From the NCBI GenBank assembly GCA_041497995.1, contig JBGQHM010000015.1:1-36706 (forward strand): a stretch of DNA of 36,706 nt, read 5' to 3'. Below are positions 1-8,500 of this stretch, one piece after another. The translations under genes and the position numbers were made by a program. Within the stretch, counting starts at the first letter, position 1. Each line of letters opens with the position of its first letter. The notes beneath the pieces were generated by a model, which was not told the origin of the DNA, searched no databases, and worked only from the letters and a program-made list of their open reading frames with translations. This DNA comes from DATKMS01 sp041497995. Lineage in GTDB: Bacteria > Desulfobacterota > Binatia > HRBIN30.

Positions 1-1660
1 GACGTTGGAAAATAGAGATCTCAGGGCACAGGCTGGTAACCCGTACGCGTAAGAGTGCCGGGTGCTGCGCAAACTGCGCGACACGGCGATACGGCAAGCG
101 ATCGGTTTCCAGCGCCTCCATGAACGCCGGTGCGCCAGGCACCGCTACGAGCAGCGGCTGCCCCGGACGCCAGTTGGGATTCCACCGATGCGTGATCCCC
201 TTCTTCGCTGCCGAGCTGGTCACGATGAAATCTGGGTGACGTTCGAGAACCCCTTCGATGGTTCGCTCGTCAGACGGCACCTCGTGGGTTTGGAACTCCG
301 ACAGTCGTGGCAAGTATGGCGGCTTCTGATACGTCTCCACTGTGCTGGCCGCCGACGCGTGTGCCTGCATCCACTGCTCTGCGTCGTAGCGCGAGTCGTC
401 ACGGAGCAGCAGGTCGAACTCAACGGCACGGGCCAACCCGAACACGCACAGCAGGGTAACCACCGCCGCCGCCCCTGAGCGCCACCGCGTCGTCAGTGCA
501 GCAGCACAGAGCGCTGCCGCACAGAGCGCCCCTATCACACTCAGCGGCAGTGTGTAGCGCAGTGTGATCAGATCGAGCGTGCGAAGAGACAAGTAGTACT
601 GCACCACCGCCGGCACGAGGAGGTACACCGCAGCGCGCGACCGACGCCATGCGACGAACATCATCCCGGCAACCGCCAGGACGAACAGCGGCAATCCGAG
701 GCCGCTCTCGATTCCGTCGATCAACTGGCGCGCGTACTGGCCCTCCTTGGCGACGCCCTTGAACAAGGCGAACTCGACCGGCGCCAAGCGGGCCGCCACT
801 CCCGGCACATGGCTGCCGCTGAGGTATCGTATGCGATTGGCGAACCCGCGTGGATTCGCCAATGCGTTGTTCGCGAGCGCTACGGTAATCAACGTCGCCA
901 CCAACCCGGTGCGGATCGCCGGGTTCCAGACGGCCGCTCGCCAGCTTTCCCACGATGAGAGCCTGGCGGCCAACGCTCGATGGCGGTGGAACGCGACGAT
1001 CAACGGCAACGGCAGCAGGAAGGCGAAGCCCTGCTCCTTCGTCGACACGGCCATCGCCGCAGCGATGCCCAGTACCACGTACGGCCAGCGCCGATCGCTC
1101 GTGCTCGCCACAATCGTGCCCCACAGGGCGAGGATCAGCCAGAACAGGTACGACGCATCCAGGTTGGTGGTGTGACCGTAGTACAGGATGGGGTACGCGG
1201 TTGCCACGAACCACGCCGCCACCAGGCCGGCGGTGCGGCCGAAGAGCCGCCGGCCGATGTCGTACGTCAGCGCAACCGTTCCGAGGACACAGGCCACGCT
1301 CAGACACCGTCCCAGCAGCTCCAACACGTAGAGCGCATGCTCCGGGTCGCCAAATCCATAAGGGTACGCTGCCTTGGGATGGCGGAACCTGCCGGTCAGA
1401 AACTGAAACGCCAAATACGGCGCATACGTGAGCAGCAGCATCAACGGATAGCCGAGTGGGTACTTGAAGTAGAACCATCCCGAATTCAAAGGAACCAGCG
1501 ACCGCCGTACGACGCTCAGGACCGTGAGAGGTCCCAGCGCGTCGGCCGCCCACGAGTTGTTGCCGTTCGGTAACCCCCAGTTGAGCTGGTACGTACACAG
1601 CACCAGTGTGACCCCGAGCACGCCCAGCAGCCCAGGATCGCGCCGCCCGCGGGCCACCAT
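1..1660 (-). CDS. GT39/PMT-like integral membrane glycosyltransferase, 3' end beyond the window
   Basis: The minus-strand frame starting at ATG 1660 stays open to the left edge (at least 553 codons), so the C-terminus is missing. Translation gives a strongly hydrophobic multi-pass protein: a first segment near residues 10-25, then a loop containing NSWAADALGPL and YFKYPLGYPLMLLLTY, then repeated helices such as LFWLILALWGTIVA. The last part is a soluble, probably periplasmic region containing RYDAEQWMQAHA. This resembles the ArnT/PMT-type (GT39 or GT83) enzymes, which transfer a sugar from a polyprenyl-phosphate donor on the periplasmic side of the inner membrane. It starts 4 bp after the sulfatase stop codon and is the last gene of the polysaccharide operon visible here. 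Family assignment is by fold and general pattern; donor and acceptor are unknown. Confidence 0.8.
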   Translation of the reverse strand, partial: MVARGRRDPGLLGVLGVTLVLCTYQLNWGLPNGNNSWAADALGPLTVLSVVRRSLVPLNSGWFYFKYPLGYPLMLLLTYAPYLAFQFLTGRFRHPKAAYPYGFGDPEHALYVLELLGRCLSVACVLGTVALTYDIGRRLFGRTAGLVAAWFVATAYPILYYGHTTNLDASYLFWLILALWGTIVASTSDRRWPYVVLGIAAAMAVSTKEQGFAFLLPLPLIVAFHRHRALAARLSSWESWRAAVWNPAIRTGLVATLITVALANNALANPRGFANRIRYLSGSHVPGVAARLAPVEFALFKGVAKEGQYARQLIDGIESGLGLPLFVLAVAGMMFVAWRRSRAAVYLLVPAVVQYYLSLRTLDLITLRYTLPLSVIGALCAAALCAAALTTRWRSGAAAVVTLLCVFGLARAVEFDLLLRDDSRYDAEQWMQAHASAASTVETYQKPPYLPRLSEFQTHEVPSDERTIEGVLERHPDFIVTSSAAKKGITHRWNPNWRPGQPLLVAVPGAPAFMEALETDRLPYRRVAQFAQHPALLRVRVTSLCPEISIFQR

Positions 1661-1664
1661 ATCG

Positions 1665-3041
1665 TCAGTCGTTGTACCCGAGACCCTGCAGCTGCCGCCG
1701 CATGAAGTCATCGAGCGCCGGCGCCTGCTCGTCCGATTCGAACTTCTCCACAGCAGCCAACCAATCGAACAGCTGGCGGCGCAAACCATCGACGCGTTCC
1801 GGTTCGCGGTTGACCAGGTTGGTGCTCTCGCCGGGATCGATCGCCAGGTTGTAGAACTCGTTGGCCTCGTCCGAGCGCCAGATGAATTTCTCGCGGCGTG
1901 TGCGGATGGCCTTGGTACGAACGTCGAGTGGTCCCACATCAAAACTCGGAAAGCGCTGCTGCAGCGGCGCCAAGTTCGGGCGGAAACGCTCGGAGACGGT
2001 GAATGCCGGGCCCGCCGTCGCGCGACCCCCGTCCAGCAACGCTCGACCCTGTACGTGCGCGCCGTCGTCCGCGATGTCGAGCAGGCGCAGGATGGTCGGG
2101 ACGATGTCAGTCGTCTGCGCCAGATCCTCGACCACGAAACCTTGCGGCATACGTTCTGGGCAACGGAGCACGAGCGGCACGCGCAGCACCGCGTCGTACA
2201 GTCCAACGCGGTGACCCATCATCCCGCGTTCACCGAGATGCTCGCCATGATCCGCGGTCACGATGAGCAGCGTCTGATCCCAGACACTGCGCGCGCTCAG
2301 AAAGTCCGCGATCTCGCGTAGCCGATGATCGAGGTACCGCAGCCCGCCGTCATACAACGCCGACAAGATGGCGAAGTCCTCAGCGCTCATCTCGACCTGC
2401 CCGGCGAGGTGCTTGTTGGCGTCCTGGTTCACCGCCCGCGCCCTGCCCGCGGCCACGCCCTTCGGCAAGAACATGCGATCGTAGGGCGGCGGTGGTCGAA
2501 ACGGTAGATGGGTTTCGTTGTAGTGCACGAAGGCAAAGAACGGCTGGTCACTGGCCGCCACCCAGCGCTTCAACGCCTCGTTCGTGCGCCGCGCGCCCGC
2601 GTCCTTACGACGCAGCAGCCGATCGCTGGCGCGGCGACCGTAGAGGAGCGCACGAGCCGCCAGGCGGTTCTGATACCGTTGCGTGAAGAAGGCGTCCATG
2701 CCCCGTCCGAATCCAGTTTCCGGACTGACCCACGGATTGGTACAGAACGCTGCCGTGCGATAGCCGGCCGCCTTCAGATGCTCCGGTAGGAGCGTGTGTC
2801 GGGACGAGAGAAAGCGATTCTCACCTGTGGCGCCGTGGGTGGCCGAATGCATGCCCGTGAACAACGCTGCGTGCGACGACAGCGTGCCCGGCGAGGTGGC
2901 GATCATGTTCAGGAAGCGGACGCCGTCGCGCGCGACACCGTCGAGAAACGGGGTGGTCTCGCGTGCTGCTCCGTAGCAGGACACATGATCCGTACGCACG
3001 CCGTCCAAGACCACGACAAGAACGTTCAGTCGTTCAGCCAT
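1665..3041 (-). CDS. Sulfatase/alkaline-phosphatase-fold hydrolase or transferase
   Basis: The 458-aa protein begins VLVVVLDGVRTDH, where Asp13 and Asp18 fit the N-terminal metal-binding region of sulfatase-fold enzymes. It continues with TLSSHAALFTG (Thr53) and later TADHGEHLGERG, the DHGE metal motif. The formylglycine signature C/S-x-P-x-R of true sulfatases is absent: the equivalent stretch is T-L-S-S-H, so Thr53 is the likely nucleophile, as in phosphoglycerol or phosphoethanolamine transferases of this fold. No signal peptide or membrane helix is evident. ATG 3041 is preferred to the in-frame TTG at 3050 because it puts the first beta strand at the N-terminus. The gene lies 27 bp after the metallo-hydrolase gene and 4 bp before the GT39-like gene. 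It probably removes or transfers a sulfate or phosphate-type group on the polysaccharide, but the substrate is unknown. Confidence 0.85.
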   Translation of the reverse strand: MAERLNVLVVVLDGVRTDHVSCYGAARETTPFLDGVARDGVRFLNMIATSPGTLSSHAALFTGMHSATHGATGENRFLSSRHTLLPEHLKAAGYRTAAFCTNPWVSPETGFGRGMDAFFTQRYQNRLAARALLYGRRASDRLLRRKDAGARRTNEALKRWVAASDQPFFAFVHYNETHLPFRPPPPYDRMFLPKGVAAGRARAVNQDANKHLAGQVEMSAEDFAILSALYDGGLRYLDHRLREIADFLSARSVWDQTLLIVTADHGEHLGERGMMGHRVGLYDAVLRVPLVLRCPERMPQGFVVEDLAQTTDIVPTILRLLDIADDGAHVQGRALLDGGRATAGPAFTVSERFRPNLAPLQQRFPSFDVGPLDVRTKAIRTRREKFIWRSDEANEFYNLAIDPGESTNLVNREPERVDGLRRQLFDWLAAVEKFESDEQAPALDDFMRRQLQGLGYND

Positions 3042-3068
3042 CGATGCCAATCCGTCGAGAGCGCAGCC

Positions 3069-4328
3069 TCACAACTTGCAGAGCCACGTCCAGAACTCCT
3101 TATTGTAGCGATCCGGATTCCGCGCCAGGCGGATGCGGAACGACAGCACGAGGTCGTCCCAGATCGCCCTGCCGCTGACGCCTTGGTAGACCAGGCGCGC
3201 GGGGAACTTGATCCGAAGATTCCACTGCGATGGGACGCCGCGATACACCCAGTCACGCTCACGCGTGAAGTCGATCACCCAGTCGCCGCCGTGCGGACCG
3301 TCGACAACCCACCACGTGACGATGTTCACCCGCTTGCCGATCGACGGGTCTGCGCGCAGGAGACCGGTGAAGTAGTCGTGGAAGCGGTCGTACAGGTCCG
3401 CGGGCGCCTCTCCTTCGCTGGCAAAGCCCTCGGCAATCTGGGCGCGATGTTGTCGACTCAACTCCTCGATGTGCTCTAAGCGCCGACTCCAATCGGGTGG
3501 CGGCCGCAGGCGAGTCAGGGTGCCGTCGGAGGCCCACGCGTCGCCCGGATTCATCTGCAGCCCTTCGATCTCTGGCGCCTCGGCACGCAGCCGCTCCACC
3601 GCGTCCTGCGGTGTGTTCACATAGTTGAGCGTGTTCATGAACAGCTGATCGGGCGCCAGCAGGGCGAAGTTCCCGGCCGCCGGTACCGCACGTTTGGTCC
3701 GCAGCAGTCGGGCCCAGTTGACGAACTCCTCGACGTGCGACTCCTTGGACTCCTGCCAGCGCTGGATCTTCGACGCCAGCGGAAACTCGAAGCAGCCGGG
3801 ATACTGACTGGCGCCCGTGAACGTAAGAAAGGCAAGGTCGATCTGCTGCTCTTTCCCCAGCCGCTCCAGCGTCGCGTTGTCCAAGTGGCAGTCGTTGACG
3901 TTGAGTACCGTCGTCGCGCCGTCCTTCACCAGGATGGCGCTATCATCCCACGCGCGGTCCGGCGGGATGAGACGCACCGTCAGCCCGCTGCCGTTGCAAC
4001 GGAAGTCGTGTCCGAAATCGACCTCCGTGATGCGCTTGAAACCCAACGCCGCCAGGCGGTCACGAAAGCGCTTGCGCTTGAAGTTGGCGATGATGACGTG
4101 CACGTCCTTGTCGATCTGGCGCAGCGTCGGCGGGTCGAAGTGATCAGGATGTTCGTGTGAGACGTACAAGTAGTCCAGCTGTGGCAGATCACGCACGCCA
4201 ACCTCGAGCGGCGGGTAGTGCCACCAGGTGCCGTGGTACGTCGGATCCGTGAGCCACGGGTCCATGAGAATCCGCGTGCCGGCGGATTCCATCAAGATGC
4301 AAGCGTGTCCAATGTAGGTAACCTTCAT
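3069..4328 (-). CDS. Metallo-beta-lactamase-fold hydrolase (UlaG/CMAH-like)
   Basis: This 419-aa protein starts MKVTYIGHACILMES and carries the metal motif SHEHPDH (His58, His60, Asp62, His63), the H-x-H-x-D-H signature of the metallo-beta-lactamase fold. Its N-terminal half looks like UlaG-type lactonases. Its length and C-terminal region, with TLNYVNTPQDAV, MNPGDAW and a Trp-rich tail ending FWTWLCKL, recall the non-Rieske part of CMP-sialic-acid hydroxylase (CMAH)-like proteins; this is recalled similarity, not an alignment. The frame stays open upstream to about 4598 inside the preceding glycosyltransferase gene, but that extension is only a shadow of it. ATG 4328 has GAGG about 6 bases upstream and starts at the first conserved strand. 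It lies 10 bp after the glycosyltransferase. It is likely a cytoplasmic enzyme acting on a nucleotide sugar or an amide/ester of a sugar precursor. Confidence 0.8.
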   Translation of the reverse strand: MKVTYIGHACILMESAGTRILMDPWLTDPTYHGTWWHYPPLEVGVRDLPQLDYLYVSHEHPDHFDPPTLRQIDKDVHVIIANFKRKRFRDRLAALGFKRITEVDFGHDFRCNGSGLTVRLIPPDRAWDDSAILVKDGATTVLNVNDCHLDNATLERLGKEQQIDLAFLTFTGASQYPGCFEFPLASKIQRWQESKESHVEEFVNWARLLRTKRAVPAAGNFALLAPDQLFMNTLNYVNTPQDAVERLRAEAPEIEGLQMNPGDAWASDGTLTRLRPPPDWSRRLEHIEELSRQHRAQIAEGFASEGEAPADLYDRFHDYFTGLLRADPSIGKRVNIVTWWVVDGPHGGDWVIDFTRERDWVYRGVPSQWNLRIKFPARLVYQGVSGRAIWDDLVLSFRIRLARNPDRYNKEFWTWLCKL

Positions 4329-4338
4329 ACGTCCTCGT

Positions 4339-5511
4339 TCACACCGTCGTCGCGATCGGTTTGGCGACTGCCACGCCGCGCATCGCCGCCAGATCCAGGT
4401 ACAAATGCTCCATCTGCCGCACCATCGCATGCGCGGAGAAGCCTTCCTCAACGATGCGGCGTCCGAGTCGACCCATTTCTCGAGCACGGGCCGGCTGCGC
4501 CAGGACTTCGCTGATCGCCAGCGCCAGAGCGTGCGGGTCCTTCGGCGGCACCAGCAAGCCACTGTGCCCGTGGCGCACCACTTCTCCCGTGCCGCCAACG
4601 TCGGTGGCGACTACCGGTTTTTCGACCGCCATCGCCTCCAGGATGGCGTTCGACATGCCTTCGTCATGCGACGACAACACGAACACGTCGAAGGCCGAGA
4701 AGACTTCGGGCATGTCACTGCGGCGGCCCAGCAACGTCATGTGACTCTCGAGGTGCAGGGAGTGCACGAGTTGCTGCAGCGTCTCATCTAAACTCACCTC
4801 GCCAACGATCACGCCGTGCACCTCAGGCCGCGTTTCGCGGACCTCGCCAATGGCGCGAATGAACTCCTCGACGCCCTTGCGCACGCGCATGCGGGTGACG
4901 ACGCCAACGATCAGTCGTTCCTCCGGCAAACCGAGTCGCGCCTTGAATTGCGCCGGTGGCAACGGCTGGAAGCGGTCGGTGTCAACCCCGCTGGGGATGA
5001 CGACCATCTTGTCGCGCGGGCACCCTTCGTTACCGTGGACGAAGTCACGGACAGCCTCAGCATTGACCATCACGCTGTCGGCTAGCGCGTTACCAATCTT
5101 GGCGCTCACCAACTCGAAGCCACGGCGCCAGTGACAGCCACGCTTGCTGCACAGCACAACGGGAACCCGGGCGAGCCGTGCACTGATCGAGCCCACGAGG
5201 TTGGCGCGCAGCAGGTAGTTGTGGACGATGTTGATGCGGTCGGCGCGCAAGGCCCGCGCCAACGCCACGACCCGTCCCGCCAACCCTAAGCCTCTGAAGC
5301 TCGCGCCCGCAGCGGGCGTGTGGATCGGCACACCCACCGACCGTGCCGCATCCAGCAACACCCCCTCGCCGGTCAGGCAGTAGAGGATAGGCTCGAAGCG
5401 GCTGCGGTCGAGGAGGCGTAGCACATGCGTCAGATGTGTCTGGCTCCCACCCATTTCCATCGACTTGATGACGTAGGCGAGCCGAATCGGTTGCGTCGGC
5501 GTTGGCGTCAT
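4339..5511 (-). CDS. GT4-family (GT-B fold) glycosyltransferase
   Basis: The 390-aa protein has a GT-B layout: an N-terminal Rossmann half (RLAYVIKSMEMGGSQTHL, the glycine-rich acceptor-side loop) and a C-terminal donor half with SGVDTDRFQP, VGVVTRMRVRKG and the E-x7-E region DEGMSNAILEAMA followed by PVVATDVGG. These are hallmarks of retaining GT4 enzymes that use a nucleotide sugar on the cytoplasmic side of the membrane. Its ATG overlaps the TGA of the beta-helix gene in an ATGA quartet, so the two are probably translationally coupled. Length is typical for the family. Sugar donor and linkage cannot be read from the sequence. Confidence 0.92.
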   Translation of the reverse strand: MTPTPTQPIRLAYVIKSMEMGGSQTHLTHVLRLLDRSRFEPILYCLTGEGVLLDAARSVGVPIHTPAAGASFRGLGLAGRVVALARALRADRINIVHNYLLRANLVGSISARLARVPVVLCSKRGCHWRRGFELVSAKIGNALADSVMVNAEAVRDFVHGNEGCPRDKMVVIPSGVDTDRFQPLPPAQFKARLGLPEERLIVGVVTRMRVRKGVEEFIRAIGEVRETRPEVHGVIVGEVSLDETLQQLVHSLHLESHMTLLGRRSDMPEVFSAFDVFVLSSHDEGMSNAILEAMAVEKPVVATDVGGTGEVVRHGHSGLLVPPKDPHALALAISEVLAQPARAREMGRLGRRIVEEGFSAHAMVRQMEHLYLDLAAMRGVAVAKPIATTV

Positions 5512-8500
5512 TGCTGGTAGTGGTATCCGAGGTCGGTAGGCCCGGTGTCGCGATCGCCGGCAAGCGTCACCGATCGCGTCCCGAGCCCAAGCTCGATTGC
5601 GGTTCGCATCCCGGCGTCGATCACTGGACTCGTTGGCGGCACGCGCAGACTGTCGGCAGCGTCACACCCGATTGCCGCCTCCCCGGCACCGGCGACAAAC
5701 TGCGGTGCGAGGTTGACGTCTCCAGTCCCTGGGCGCGTCCGCGCTCCATACCCGTCGGTATTCAAGTTGCTGCCGGCCGCCGGCGCCTGGCGGCGCACCC
5801 CGTGCGCGGTGATGCCGGTACCCAGATTGCCGGACACGACGTTGTTGTAGAGCAAGGCGTGCGACACAGGGGACCCGCTCTCGCGGATCACGATCCCCTT
5901 TTGCAGATTGGCCGCGACCGTGTTGTTCAACAGCTGCGTCGCTTCGCGGGCGCCATGCAGCCGCACGCTGACGCCCGTGCCGCCGTTGCCGCAGATCAAG
6001 TTGTTCACGACGCGCACCGCATCTCCGGAGGTCTCCACACCCGCACCGCTGTTGCCACACACCGTGGAGTTACGCAGCGTGACACCGTGCGCGTGTCGCA
6101 GAACGCGCAGCCCCGGGCCACGTGCACCGGTAAACCTCACACCATCGATGAGTGCCGGCCCTGCGACTGTTGGCGCGGTATGTCCACCCGAGTCGACTAC
6201 GACCTTGCCGGCGGGATCTCCAGTGAGCCGTCCGTCGTCGTCTCCCAAGAGCGTCACCACTGAGTTGCGGCGGCCGGCCACCCCAACCAGCAACCGCTGC
6301 TCGCGATAGACGCCCGGGCCGATGACGATGAATCCGTTTCCCGATGTCGCTGCGAGTGCTGTCGCGATCGAGCCAAACGCCGCGCGCGGCGAGAGTCCGT
6401 TGTTTCGGTCGTTGCCGGACGCTCGCACGAAGACGATCTGCGGCGCCGAGATCGGCAGCGGCCCAGGGTAGAGGAACGGATAGTGGTACCCCGCGTCGGC
6501 GGGGCCGACATCGGGCAAGCCATCGCTGCGCGTCGATCCACGCAGCAGCGTATCGCGCGCGCCATAGTCGATGCCTAGGGCTGGATTCGTGGCAGACTCC
6601 ACCAAATGGAAATCGTCGTTCAAGAAGGTATCCGCGGTGACCGTGCCGCCGGACGCCGGTGGGTTCACAAAGAGTTGAACGCCCTTGTCAGGAACGAAGT
6701 CCGAATCGGCACGCGGCGTGTTGCCGCCGAAGCCGTCCGGCACAACGTTGAATGCAGTAAAGTAACCACCGAACGAGTTCGGCTGAACGCGTACGCCGCT
6801 GCCGTTCGTCGCGACGATGTTGCGCAGCACGGAGGCTCCGAGAACCGGCCCGCTTGTCCCGCTGCCGCCGATCAGGATACCGACGTCGCCGTTGTCGTAG
6901 ACAGTGTTGTTGGTGATATCAGCGTTGTTGCCCTGCTCGACGTGAATGCCACCCGTGCCGTTCGCATACACCAGGTTGTTGTCGATGTGCGGCGCCTCGG
7001 CACCGAGCGACTCCACGCCGCGTCGCTGGCTGGAGAACACGACGTTGTCGCGGACCGTGGCATCGTCACTCCCCTCCCGGACTTGGATGCCGGCGTCGAC
7101 GGCACCCATCACGGTGAAGCCGCGCACGGTGGCGTTGCAGGCGTTGCGCAGAGTGAATCCTGTGCCGCACGCCACGGGGTTGCCCATCACGACGCAGCTG
7201 TTGGTCGCATCTACGAGTACGGCGCCCGGCAGGTCGCCGGTACCGATACCCGTCGCATCTGCAAAGAACGTCACGGTTCCGCGATTCTGATCGGGATGAA
7301 TATCACCCTCGGCGTACGTGCCCGGACCGACGACCACCGTACCCCCCGCATCCGCACGTTGCGCCGCCGCTTGGATTGATTTGAGAGCGCGCTCGGGAGC
7401 GAGGCCGTCGTTGGAACTATTGCCCGCTTCACGGACGAAGACCGGCATGTAGGGCGTCGGTACGGTGATCTGCTGATCGGCGGCGGCACCGTAGTGGTAG
7501 CCGATGTCGGCCACACCTGCGTCAGGGACATCGCCGCGCGCTGTCGTTCCCGTCAAGCCGATGTCAGCAATGGGGGCAGCACCGGCATCGACGGCGGGGC
7601 TGCGCATGGTCTGTCCGCCACGGCCTTGCTGCAAGCGGAAGTTGTCATCGGCGAAGTTGTCACCGCCGAGCTGTTGGTCCGATCCGAGCGGATTGAGGAA
7701 GAGCGGGTCGGCCATGATGTCGTAGTCGTTGCGCGGCGTCCCATCACCATAACCATCCGCATTGACGTTGAAGCCGGCGACGTAGCCACAGGTGGACGCG
7801 CCCGCCACCGCAATCCCCGTGCCCGGCGCCATGTGGTCCCCTTGGTTCAACTGAAAGATGTTGTCGACCACGATCGCACCCGGTGACGGCGCCAGGTTGC
7901 TGCCCAGCAGCAGTCCCCACCCGCCATTCGCATACGCGGTGTTGTGCAGAATCTTGGCCCGCGGCGCAGCGAGGTCATTGGTCCCGATGGCAAGACCATC
8001 GTGCGCGTTCGCGTAGACGAGATTGTTGACGATGAGGACATCGGGCGCCGAGCGCAGTGTGATGCCCGTGTCACCGTTACTGAAGGCGACGTTGTTCTGC
8101 ACCACACCACCGTTGGTACCCAGCAAGAACACGCCATGGCTTCCGCTCGTGCCGATTGTGTTGTTCGAGACGATTGGGTTGACGACCCCGCCGGACGACT
8201 GAATGGACAACCCAGTCGAGCCGCTGTGCGTGACCAGGTTACCGCTGGCCGTCAGACTGCCGCTCGCAAAGACGGTGATGCCCGCCTTGGCATTCGCAGT
8301 CACCTGATTCCCGAGCAGCACGAACGCCGACCCACCGGACTGCTCGGTGCCGACGCCGACCGCGAGGCCATTGCCATTGCTGCGCGTGATGTGATTCCGA
8401 ACGAAGCTCAGCCGCGTGCTGAGGCGCACAACAATACCGTCGGCGGGATGATCCTCTACCGTGTTGTCGGCGATCGAGCCTCCCGCCGCACCGACCACGA

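Noticed and set aside
420..1598. Long minus-strand frame giving a 392-aa protein in another phase over the GT39-like gene
   Set aside because: It is Arg/Gly/Ala-rich with no hydrophobic pattern, whereas the adjacent phase gives a clear multi-pass glycosyltransferase running off the left edge.
4329..4598. N-terminal extension of the metallo-hydrolase into the glycosyltransferase gene
   Set aside because: The extra residues are Arg/Trp/Ser-rich without homology, and ATG 4328 gives the family start with a ribosome-binding site.
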